Below are positions 9,229 through 17,738 of a stretch of 45,141 nt of DNA, piece after piece. The position numbers and the translations under genes are program-made. The DNA comes from Planctomycetota bacterium. GTDB lineage: Bacteria; Planctomycetota; Brocadiia; SM23-32. The notes beneath the pieces are model-generated. The model made no database searches. It was not told where the DNA came from and saw only the letters and a list, made by a program, of their open reading frames with translations. Each line of letters starts with the position of its first letter. Positions within the stretch are counted from its first letter, which is position 1. The DNA lies in contig JAGHAF010000128.1 of assembly GCA_021161675.1 (NCBI GenBank), forward strand, positions 1-45,141, in the 5' to 3' direction.

Positions 9229-9276
9229 GCGACAGAAAGCCGGTCGCAAAATCAAGCGCCATGGTCCAATAGAGGA

Positions 9277-11484
9277 TCAGTCGCGACGCGAGCCGGGTAC
9301 CCCGAGCAAGGATTCCATCTTCAGGGCCGGATGGTCAACCTTCGTCAGGAACTCTACCAGGCTCGCACCGTCGGTCGCAATGGTTTCGTCGGCTATCTTG
9401 TCCACGAAGTCCGGCGTGCCCAGTTCTTCGGCGCGGGCAACGAGGTCTTCACGCAGTTCATCCTTCAGTTCGCGGGGCAGCCAGACTATCCTGTGAAAGC
9501 CACCTTCGTAGCTGATGAACTTCTTGCTGAGCATGTAGCGGCGCCCGATGCCCAGGAAGCCGGGCGTCTGCACGCCGCCGCCCACCTGGCCGGCCAGTGT
9601 GCTGAACTCCATCCCGATGGGGGTCATGCCCATGTATTCACGGTTCACCACCAGGACGCCGTTCGCCTCCGGAACGATGCAGATGATACACTCAAAGCAG
9701 CCGCAGGAGGTCATCGGATGGTTCATCAGGGAATACTGGCAATAGCGCTCGACCGTTCGATTGGAGTTCTCGTAGACGAACTTGTTGACGTTTTCCCACT
9801 CCCCCATGGCGGCGTCTATGGTGCGGCCCTTGCTTATGGGCTGGTTGCAGCCTTCGGGGCTGATCTGGAAGGCCGCTTTGCAGTCAAGCCAGCTATAGGC
9901 GCCGCAGAGGCCGGGACGCTCGGGGCTGACCACGCAGACGTGGTTCGGGGCGAAGGTCTGGCAAAGGGTGCACGAGTAGAACAGGTCCACCTCCTCGTCC
10001 GTCAGCCCGGCCAGGCGCGCATCCCTGGCACGGTATGCCTCCCTGGCCCTCTGGAGAAGGCTTGCAAACTCATCCTTTTCTGTGATGAGCCTGACGGCCA
10101 CTTTGTCGGCTATCTTGCCGTACTCGTCGTGAATCTTGGCGTAGAGGATGTTGCCGATGTGCTTGATCCGGAAGCCCTTCTCGAAGGCCGTCTTACTGAA
10201 GCGCAGCCACGCCAGGTGGCGCTGGCCGATGTGCATCACGCCGGTGGGGTGATTGAGGTAGCGGTGTATCTGGCGCTCCAATATGGCCTCGAAGTCCTCC
10301 TGCATCTCGCGTCCGGCGACCATGACTTCGATGCCGAGGTCAATCGCCGCCCCGACCTCGACGTCGTCAATGTCAGAGCCGACCAACTCGATCTCGCCGT
10401 CGGTGATCTCCTCCATATCCACCATCCGGAGGAACTCGACGCAGTGCGCATTCTTGCCGCCGAACTCCACCTGCATGTCGCCTCGGCGCACCCGCTCGCC
10501 CTCGAAGGCGGCGGCGAAAGCGACGGGAATGTCTATCTCCTCCACCTTCACCTTCACGCCGCGCACCTCGATGCAGGTGGGCACAAGCTGCTCGTAATCC
10601 GTCTCACGCACCAGGGCCTCGTAGGTGGTGACGCCCGTGGGACGCACCTCGGGGGTGTCCTCGCTGTCGCTGACGACTGGATATCCCATAAGGATGGAGG
10701 CCGCGCCGGTCGCATACCAGTCGTCCGGGATGCTGCCGAAGGTGATGCCGAAGGCGAAGACGCGATCGCGCGAGTACTGGAGAATCTTCTGGAAGTCGCC
10801 CGGCTTCAGGCCTCCGAACGTCAGGGCGCTGCGCACGGCCCAGTTCAGCACGTAAATGCCGTCCAGCGTTCGAGGGCCGGTCGGCACGATGTAAGTGTCC
10901 CAGCCCATCTGGACTTTCTGGTTGTCGAGCTGCTCTTTGAGCGTCTTGCCGTCCCGGTTCGCGAAGGGGAAGATCAGGATGCTGCGCTTTTGCAGTTCGC
11001 GCACCACGTCCACGGCTATTTCCTCAGTGGGGGCGGGGCCGAGGATGGCCGCGAAACCAGGCATCCGCCCGTCCACGAGCTGTATGCCCAGCTCACGCAT
11101 GGAGGTATCCGTCAGGAACCCGTGGTAACCCTCCTGGGGCTTGTAGCCGTTCAGGTAATCTATGGCGCAGACGATCTCCTGGGCGAAGAGCGTGGCGGCC
11201 CCCCCGTCCAGACCATGGCCGAGGTAGGGAAGCCAGGATTGATTCGCAGGCGCCGCGTGCAACAGGTCCTCGCGGCAGTGCTTGAGCACGGGCTCGCAAT
11301 CGGCGAGCGTCTGCACCTTGCGTCCCGTGAGCGCCAGAATCATGGGCAGCGCGAAGGCCGTCCCGGGGAATTTCAGTTCTGCGCCCTCACCGTGCTTATC
11401 CACCGCCTCCTGCCACACTTTCTCAGCCTGCTCGACGAACTCGTGTGAGCCGCGTATGATCGCCTGGAACACCTTCCGAGACAT
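9277..11484 (-). CDS. acsB: CO-methylating acetyl-CoA synthase (CODH/ACS beta)
   Basis: A-cluster motifs FYSCTLCQTFAPNHVCVVSPERPGLCGAYSWLDCKA and MTSCGCFECIICIVPEANGVLVV. Full-length bacterial form with N-terminal domain. Confidence 0.97.
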   Translation of the reverse strand: MSRKVFQAIIRGSHEFVEQAEKVWQEAVDKHGEGAELKFPGTAFALPMILALTGRKVQTLADCEPVLKHCREDLLHAAPANQSWLPYLGHGLDGGAATLFAQEIVCAIDYLNGYKPQEGYHGFLTDTSMRELGIQLVDGRMPGFAAILGPAPTEEIAVDVVRELQKRSILIFPFANRDGKTLKEQLDNQKVQMGWDTYIVPTGPRTLDGIYVLNWAVRSALTFGGLKPGDFQKILQYSRDRVFAFGITFGSIPDDWYATGAASILMGYPVVSDSEDTPEVRPTGVTTYEALVRETDYEQLVPTCIEVRGVKVKVEEIDIPVAFAAAFEGERVRRGDMQVEFGGKNAHCVEFLRMVDMEEITDGEIELVGSDIDDVEVGAAIDLGIEVMVAGREMQEDFEAILERQIHRYLNHPTGVMHIGQRHLAWLRFSKTAFEKGFRIKHIGNILYAKIHDEYGKIADKVAVRLITEKDEFASLLQRAREAYRARDARLAGLTDEEVDLFYSCTLCQTFAPNHVCVVSPERPGLCGAYSWLDCKAAFQISPEGCNQPISKGRTIDAAMGEWENVNKFVYENSNRTVERYCQYSLMNHPMTSCGCFECIICIVPEANGVLVVNREYMGMTPIGMEFSTLAGQVGGGVQTPGFLGIGRRYMLSKKFISYEGGFHRIVWLPRELKDELREDLVARAEELGTPDFVDKIADETIATDGASLVEFLTKVDHPALKMESLLGVPGSRRD

Positions 11485-11583
11485 CGCTTACCTCCTTCGG
11501 GGATTCGCTTCTCTACCGCCTACACTTGTTGGCGACAAGGCTCGCAGCCCTGCAATAACACGCGAGGCCTTTCATTCAAGAAC

Positions 11584-12786
11584 TCAGCCGAAAAGCAGCT
11601 CTTGCCATTCATACACTCCACCGTACGGCTCAGCGGGCCACTGATCCGTTTCCAGGTAATCCTTTATGGCCACCGCCGCCATGACACCTTCCACGATGGC
11701 GAAGCCAGCCTGCGTCGGCCCATCTATTACGTTGCCCGCGGCAAACACGCCGCGCCTGGTGGTCCTGTATCGGCCGTCCACCTTTATGGCGGCCCGGGGC
11801 GACGTAGACCCTTTAGCTCTAACGGCCCGCTCACGAGGAATGGAAACATACTGGAGCGGGCCGCCACTTTCTGAACTTTCCACCGGGATCGTGACTTCAT
11901 TGGTGATAACAACGCCCTTCGTCCTGAGCGCAGTCTCGTCGGCCACTTCTATGCCACACTCGACCGCTCCCGGAGGGGCGGTGGCAATCTCGCCGGCGGC
12001 TACGAGCGCATAATCAATCCGTCTCTCGAACTCGGAACCCTCAATCGGTATGGGCCTGGGCCTGCCGGAGGCGTCCTTGCTTCCCAGCCTCATCCTGACC
12101 GCTTTCACCGCCGTTAGCTTCCCGCCGGCGCCGATGAAACTGACAGGCTGTGTCAGGGGATGGAAGTCCACTTGCTCCGTCAACAGCCGGAATGCCTCCG
12201 GCTCGGCTTCCCTGGCGGGCGCTTGCTCTTCGCCCCGCCTGTAATACCACACTACCTGGGCGGCGCCCGCCTCCCGGGCAACGTAGCAGGCGTCCACAGC
12301 GCTCAGCCCTCCTCCCACCACCAGGACGATCCCGCCTGAGAGAGCGGGCGGCTCTCCATCGTGGCTGTGCCGGGCGAGTGTGTAATCCACCAGATATTCC
12401 AGGGCCGAATAGACGCCCGCCAGACCCTCTCCGTCTACATTGAGTTTTCTGCTCTGCCAAGCGCCCGTGGCAATCAGCGTGGCGTCATGGCCCTCGATCA
12501 GCTCTTCCAGCTCGACATTCTCCCCAACCTTCGTCCCCAATCGGAAGGCGACGCCCAGCCCCCTCAACTCACCGACAGCTTCCCTGAGATTGACCTTCTC
12601 CATGCGCAGGTCCGGTATCCCGCAGGCCAGCAGGCCGCCGGGCTCCGGAAGCATGTCTATCAGCTCTACCGTATAGCCTTCCGACGCAAGCCAACCCGCG
12701 GCGTACAGTCCTGCGGGTCCGGCGCCGATGACGGCCACCTTTCGGCCCTTCTTTTGCTCTCTTGGGGCTCTCTTGATAAGCCTCAT
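11584..12786 (-). CDS. FAD/NAD(P)-binding oxidoreductase (GltD/glutamate synthase beta-like, no N-terminal Fe-S domain)
   Basis: VAVIGAGPAGLYAAGWLASEGYTVELID, GGLLACGIPDLRM, VLVVGGGLSAVDACYVA, GVFAAGNVIDGPTQAGFAIVEG. Confidence 0.85.
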   Translation of the reverse strand: MRLIKRAPREQKKGRKVAVIGAGPAGLYAAGWLASEGYTVELIDMLPEPGGLLACGIPDLRMEKVNLREAVGELRGLGVAFRLGTKVGENVELEELIEGHDATLIATGAWQSRKLNVDGEGLAGVYSALEYLVDYTLARHSHDGEPPALSGGIVLVVGGGLSAVDACYVAREAGAAQVVWYYRRGEEQAPAREAEPEAFRLLTEQVDFHPLTQPVSFIGAGGKLTAVKAVRMRLGSKDASGRPRPIPIEGSEFERRIDYALVAAGEIATAPPGAVECGIEVADETALRTKGVVITNEVTIPVESSESGGPLQYVSIPRERAVRAKGSTSPRAAIKVDGRYRTTRRGVFAAGNVIDGPTQAGFAIVEGVMAAVAIKDYLETDQWPAEPYGGVYEWQELLFG

Positions 12787-13316
12787 GGTTTTGCAGTCAT
12801 CACAAGAACCGTGCGCTGGGCCGCCTCCTGGCGTTTCCGTTGCGCCAGGGCGTCCAGATCAATTACCTGCCGCGCGCCGGTGGGACAGGCTCGCACGCAA
12901 TATGGCTCCTCGCCCTCCTCGATCAGGTCTTCGCACAGATCGCATCGGACAATCTCGCCGGTGCGCCGGCTCCACTCGACCGCGCCGAAGGGGCAGACGA
13001 TCACACATGCCTTGCAGCCGATGCACCTGGCCGGCTCAGAGCGCACTTCGCCCGTCTCCTCGTCAAAAGAAAGCGCCCCCGACGGACACACGGTGGCGCA
13101 GGGCGCATCCTCACAGTGCTGGCACTGTATGGGCACAGCCACGCCGGCGGCGGCTATCACTTTGACCCGCGGGACCATGTGAGCGTCGGCCAGAATGGCC
13201 TCGACAATGTCCTCATACCCCGCGTGCGCCTTCGCACAGGCTGTCTCACAACTGCGGCACGCCATGCAGCGCTCCAGATCAACGATTACCGTCCGAGTTT
13301 CGGTCTGCTGTGGCAT
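12783..13316 (-). CDS. 4Fe-4S ferredoxin-type electron-transfer protein (CooF/HycB-like, four clusters)
   Basis: CMACRSCETAC, CQHCEDAPCATVC, CIGCKACVIVC, CDLC...CVRAC; 4-bp overlap with the flavoprotein gene. Confidence 0.88.
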   Translation of the reverse strand: MPQQTETRTVIVDLERCMACRSCETACAKAHAGYEDIVEAILADAHMVPRVKVIAAAGVAVPIQCQHCEDAPCATVCPSGALSFDEETGEVRSEPARCIGCKACVIVCPFGAVEWSRRTGEIVRCDLCEDLIEEGEEPYCVRACPTGARQVIDLDALAQRKRQEAAQRTVLVMTAKP

Positions 13317-13345
13317 GTTCTCTCTCCCTCCTCAGGGCGACGCTC

Positions 13346-15295
13346 TCACTTTGCCGGGACCGCTTCAGACTCGACGGGCTCGCGGGCCTCGTACATCATC
13401 TCCGAGAGATGGAGCGCGGCGCGTTTCTTGTTGATGTGGTCTATCATCAGATGCGCCGCCGCAATCGGATCACGCTCGAAGGCGAGCATCCCGCCCAGGT
13501 CGTCCTCCATCCCTCCGGTCAGGTATTCGCGAACGATCTTGCTGCCCATCACGGGGAACGGTTCGGCGCAGACGGTGAATATGCCGCTGGCGGCCACGTA
13601 AGTGGCGATAGAGATGGCCTTCTCGCTCATCCACTCCGGCGCGGCGCCGGCCACGGGCAGCTCGCTTATGTCATCGCCCAATCCGCCCTCTTTCACCATC
13701 TCGACGCATGCCAGCAGGATGCGGCTGTTGTCCACGCACGAGCCCACGTGCAGCACCGGGGAGATCCCCACGGCGTCGCAAATCTCTTGGAGCCCCTTGC
13801 CGGCGTACTGCTCGGCGGCCTCGGGCCGCATGAGCCCGGCCTTCGCGCAGGCGGTTGCCGCGCATCCCGTCTGCAGCACGAGGACATCGTTGCGGATCAG
13901 TTCCTTGACCATCTCGACGTGGCCCCAGTCGTGGGTTATCTTCACGTTGTTGCAGCCCACCACGCCTGCCACGCCCCGGATCCTGCCGTCCATGATCCCG
14001 TGGTTCAGCGGCCGGAACAGCGGGCGATACGTGCCGCCCAGGGTGGTGAAGATGCTCTCGACCGTATAGCCCGCAATCAGCTCCTCCACCACGTCGGGCA
14101 CCACGGCCTCTTTCGGATCGCGTTCTTTGAATGCCTCGATCGCCTCCCGCAGCAGTTCCTTGGCGCTGGTGAGGGCGTGCTCCTCGTCGAAAACCATGTG
14201 CTTTATGCCGGGGAAGGCGGCTTTCTTCGACGTGGAGATAAGGCGCGTGGAGAAGCGCTTGCCGTAGTCGGCGATGGCGGGCATGATGCACTGCACGTCC
14301 ACAACCATGGCGTCCACGGCGCCGGTGGCCAGGGCAAGCTCCTGCTGAAGGAAGTTGCCCGCAACCGGTATCCCGTGACGCATCAATATCTCGGTCGCCG
14401 TGCAGCACATGCCGGAGAGCTGAATGCCATCGGCGCCGGCGTCCTGCGCCTCCTTGCGTATGTCCGGCATCTGCGCCGCGGCCACGATCGCCTCCGAAAG
14501 CGTCGGCTCATGCCCGTGCACGACGACGTTGACGGCCTCCGGGCGCAGTACGCCCAGGTTCGCGTGGCTCCTTATTGGCTCCGGCCCGCCGAAGAGCACG
14601 TCGCTGAAGTCGGTGGCATACATGCTGCCGCCCCAGCCGTCGGAGAGGGCCGTTCTTATCAAGGTCTTCATCAGATGGAGCGGGTCAGTGTCAACCCCGA
14701 TATGGGTCGCGTGCATCACGCGCACGATGTCGGCGTCTATGCCGGTGGGGGTGACACCCAACTGCCGCCACTTCTTCTGCAGAGGTTCTGGGGCCCTGCT
14801 CACCAGGCGCAGCTCCCCTTCCTGGCGTCCGAAATCCGCAAGCGCCAGCTCGGCCACTTCGGTGGCTATCACCTTGAGGTCCTTGTCTGCGGTCTCAATG
14901 CCGAACTCGCTGGCCAGCTTACGCAGTTTCTTCTCGTTGTTTATCTTATAGCCTTCCGTCTTGCCGCGGGCGGTCAGCAGGAGGGCGTGGGTGATATCGC
15001 GCCCGTGATCGGAGTGCGCCGCGGCGCCCGCCGCGGTGGCGCGGGCCAGATTACGCGCGACTATAGTATCGGCGGTGGCCCCGCAGATGCCGCGCTGCGC
15101 GCCCTCGCCAAAGGGATCGATCCGGCAGGGCCCCATCGAGCAGTTGCGGCAGCAAATGCCCAGCTTCCCAAAATCGCACTGGGGCAGCATCGCTTCGTAA
15201 CGGTCCCAGGCAAGTTCGAATCCGCACGCGGCCGCGTGTTCGATCATTTCCTGCGACGCGGGGTCGCTGCTCCTCTGTTCGCTGCTGCTCGCCAT
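13346..15295 (-). CDS. cooS: anaerobic Ni carbon monoxide dehydrogenase, catalytic subunit
   Basis: LGICCRNCSMGPCRI...GICGAT, QLSGMCCTATEILMRHGIPVAGNF, VVGCNNVKI, LQTGCAATACAKAGLM, HVGSCVDNSRIL. Confidence 0.97.
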   Translation of the reverse strand: MASSSEQRSSDPASQEMIEHAAACGFELAWDRYEAMLPQCDFGKLGICCRNCSMGPCRIDPFGEGAQRGICGATADTIVARNLARATAAGAAAHSDHGRDITHALLLTARGKTEGYKINNEKKLRKLASEFGIETADKDLKVIATEVAELALADFGRQEGELRLVSRAPEPLQKKWRQLGVTPTGIDADIVRVMHATHIGVDTDPLHLMKTLIRTALSDGWGGSMYATDFSDVLFGGPEPIRSHANLGVLRPEAVNVVVHGHEPTLSEAIVAAAQMPDIRKEAQDAGADGIQLSGMCCTATEILMRHGIPVAGNFLQQELALATGAVDAMVVDVQCIMPAIADYGKRFSTRLISTSKKAAFPGIKHMVFDEEHALTSAKELLREAIEAFKERDPKEAVVPDVVEELIAGYTVESIFTTLGGTYRPLFRPLNHGIMDGRIRGVAGVVGCNNVKITHDWGHVEMVKELIRNDVLVLQTGCAATACAKAGLMRPEAAEQYAGKGLQEICDAVGISPVLHVGSCVDNSRILLACVEMVKEGGLGDDISELPVAGAAPEWMSEKAISIATYVAASGIFTVCAEPFPVMGSKIVREYLTGGMEDDLGGMLAFERDPIAAAHLMIDHINKKRAALHLSEMMYEAREPVESEAVPAK

Positions 15296-15296
15296 C

Positions 15297-16079
15297 TCAT
15301 CCTCCGCTGATTCGTGTTGTTTTTCTTGCTATTGACTCCAGCAATGCGCGGACAAGTTCCTGGTGCTGGTCTGTTCCCTGGTACGGGCACGTTCCTTCCA
15401 GGTCCGCCGCGGCAATTGACTCATCGTAGGGCAAGCGCCCCACCACTTCAAGCTCGCCGAGCTGCTCTTCGACCGCCCTTAGCTCGTCCTCGCAGCGATA
15501 CTTATTGATCACGACGCCGATCTGGCGAATACCTATGTCTGCGGCGTATCGCTGGATGGTAAAAGCTGTCCCGATGCTTCGTCGTCCGGGCTCGACGACC
15601 ACCAGCATCATCTCCATTCCCTCGGCGGTGGCGCGCCCCAGGTGTTCCACCCCGGCCTCCATGTCGAGGATAACGCTCTGCTCATTGGCGAAGACCAGGT
15701 GCGCGAGCAGGTTTTTCAAGAAAGCGTTCTCAGGGCAGAAGCAGCCGCTCCCGCCCCGCGCCAGTCGCCCCATGCGGAGCAGCTTAACCCGGCCCGCGGA
15801 AACCGCGAAACGCTCGGGAATGTCATCAACCCTCGGGTTGATGGTGAAGAACTCGCCCCCTGTCCCGGCGGCCCCCGTTCGCTGGGCGATGAGCTCCTTC
15901 ATCTCGGAGATGGGCTCAGGGTAGTCGTCCGGCCCTAAGCCGAGCGTCAGGGCGGCGTTAGCGTCCGGGTCCGCATCCACCAGAACGACGCTTTCGCCCT
16001 GCTGCGCCAGATACTTCGCAAGAAACACGGCGATCGTGGTTTTGCCGACTCCGCCCTTGCCGGTAATCGCCAGTTTCAT
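15297..16079 (-). CDS. cooC: CO dehydrogenase accessory/maturation ATPase
   Basis: MKLAITGKGGVGKTTIAVFLAKYLAQQGESVVLVDADPDANAALTLG; ILDMEAGVEHLGRATAEGMEMMLVVVEPG. Start set at ATG 16079; the ORF track extends artificially to 16454. Confidence 0.94.
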   Translation of the reverse strand: MKLAITGKGGVGKTTIAVFLAKYLAQQGESVVLVDADPDANAALTLGLGPDDYPEPISEMKELIAQRTGAAGTGGEFFTINPRVDDIPERFAVSAGRVKLLRMGRLARGGSGCFCPENAFLKNLLAHLVFANEQSVILDMEAGVEHLGRATAEGMEMMLVVVEPGRRSIGTAFTIQRYAADIGIRQIGVVINKYRCEDELRAVEEQLGELEVVGRLPYDESIAAADLEGTCPYQGTDQHQELVRALLESIARKTTRISGG

Positions 16080-16167
16080 CGCCTGGACACTCCGGTGAAA
16101 CGGTCGGGATAGGGCCTTCGAGCGGCACGCGCAGGGCGGCCCTCCGCCGAAAACAGCAAATCTTACC

Positions 16168-16195
16168 ATTCTACGACACCCCCTTTTTCTGTCAA
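16168..16195 (-). promoter_or_regulatory. predicted sigma70-type promoter of the coo-acs-fhs operon
   Basis: Minus strand: TTGACA (16195-16190), 16 nt, TAGAAT (16173-16168); about 80 nt upstream of the cooC ATG. Confidence 0.7.
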
Positions 16196-16312
16196 CAGAA
16201 TCGGCTGTTTCGCCGGCGGAAACGAGAAGTAACTTGAAAAACAACCGGAAAACGGTTTGTCTATTCTTGTAGAATCTAAATGATCTGGCAATCCCGGCGA
16301 GGAGAGACAAGA

Positions 16313-16759
16313 ATGGCGGAAAAAGAAGATCAGAAGGAACCTGATATTCACGTAGACGAAGAATGGAAAAAGAAGGTGCAGGAGGAGAAAGAGCAGATCC
16401 GCGAACAGAAAAAGAAGAAGGAGACCGGCCCACAGGGCGGACGCGCTTTCCCAAAACCCAACATTCAGATATTCATGGCCGGCCTCTACACCCAGACACT
16501 GATGGCCCTGGGCGGTCTGGAGAATCCCGCGACGGGCCAGCGGCAACCGGACCTCGAGGAAGCCGAGTATCTGATTGACACCATCGCCATGCTACAGGAG
16601 AAAACCCAGGGCAGCCTGGAAGCGGAGGAGCAAGGCTACGTGCAGAACATCCTCACTGATCTGAGAATGCGCTACGTCCACGCCAGGGACGCCGACAAAG
16701 AAACCCCTCCCCCTCCGCAGCCACAGCCACCCGAGCGGGACTCAAGCGACGCAGATTGA
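16313..16759 (+). CDS. DUF1844 domain-containing protein
   Basis: FMAGLYTQTLMALGGLENPATGQRQPDLEEAEYLIDTIAMLQEKTQGSL...ILTDLRMRYV. GGAGAG SD before ATG 16313. Confidence 0.88.
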   Translation: MAEKEDQKEPDIHVDEEWKKKVQEEKEQIREQKKKKETGPQGGRAFPKPNIQIFMAGLYTQTLMALGGLENPATGQRQPDLEEAEYLIDTIAMLQEKTQGSLEAEEQGYVQNILTDLRMRYVHARDADKETPPPPQPQPPERDSSDAD

Positions 16760-16784
16760 CGCTGCATCGGGACGTTCTTATAAT
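16756..16784 (+). promoter_or_regulatory. predicted sigma70-type promoter for the UVR-motif gene
   Basis: TTGACG-N17-TATAAT; the -35 overlaps the DUF1844 stop codon. Confidence 0.65.
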
Positions 16785-16803
16785 GGAATTGGATTAGACA
16801 GGA

Positions 16804-17580
16804 TTGTCCACCATGGACCTGGCGCTGCTCACAGACGGCTGGCCCTATGACGAACATGAAGACGCCGCCAACGTTCGTAAAGTCAACGGCGTGGACGGAT
16901 ACATGAAAATCCAGGTGCGCATCCGCAACGGGATCATCCAGTGGGAGGCAAAGGGCAGGCCGGACGGCGCAGAGCCCTATGGCTGCGCCAGCGTCCTGGA
17001 GCACTGCGAGAACATGCTGGCCCGCGGCGCTTCCGTCCTGGAGAATTTCAACGCTGACCTGATCGACGAACTGATCCTGGAGCTTTTCGACTTTTACCGA
17101 CGCAGCCAGGCCCTGTTCCGTCTGGGGGACTACGATCTGGCCCTCTCGGACGTAGACCACGCATTGAGGATCCTTACCATCCTGAGGCGTCACGGCCCGG
17201 AACGCAGCTTCCAGTTCGATCAATATCGCCCGGGACTGGTGCTGGAGCGCGCACGTGCGGAAATGATGGCCAAGGTCCGCGCCGGGCACGTGCGGCTCGC
17301 CCTCGAAGCGCTCAACCGCGGCATCAAGGACGTAGAGAGTTTCTACCTCGACTACGAACTGGACGAGGAGATTGCCGGGAGCGCCGAGCGACAGGCTCTG
17401 ATCGAGCTGCGCCGCAGCCTGCGGGAGCGCCACACGATCCCGCTAAACGATCGCGAACTGCTCCAGTCCCTGCGCACGGAGCAGGAAGTAGCCATTCGGA
17501 GGGAAAACTACGAAATGGCAGCGCGCCTGCGGGACAAGATCGATTCCGTAAAGCAGAGAATCACATCCGAAGATTCCTGA
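16804..17580 (+). CDS. UvrB/UvrC-motif (UVR) containing protein of unknown function
   Basis: C-terminal LLQSLRTEQEVAIRRENYEMAARLRDKIDSVKQ. Start could instead be ATG 16813. Confidence 0.75.
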   Translation: MSTMDLALLTDGWPYDEHEDAANVRKVNGVDGYMKIQVRIRNGIIQWEAKGRPDGAEPYGCASVLEHCENMLARGASVLENFNADLIDELILELFDFYRRSQALFRLGDYDLALSDVDHALRILTILRRHGPERSFQFDQYRPGLVLERARAEMMAKVRAGHVRLALEALNRGIKDVESFYLDYELDEEIAGSAERQALIELRRSLRERHTIPLNDRELLQSLRTEQEVAIRRENYEMAARLRDKIDSVKQRITSEDS

Positions 17581-17738
17581 ACTTGCCCTGCGGGCCCCCC
17601 TCGTCCCGCACCTGACGCTCCAATAATAGTGCGGCGACAGCGCCCACGAACGGCCGCGAGAACAGGGCTGAAGTGGCACTGAGCAGGACGTAGACTTCCC
17701 GTCCCTGATTGCCGCCTCCTGGGGAAAGGGAGATGCAA

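Noticed and set aside
9331-11448. 705-aa plus-strand ORF opposite acsB
   Set aside because: Antisense shadow ORF; low-complexity His/Ala/Asp composition typical of the complement of coding DNA.
13310-15310. 666-aa plus-strand ORF opposite cooS
   Set aside because: Antisense shadow; cooS motifs are unambiguous.
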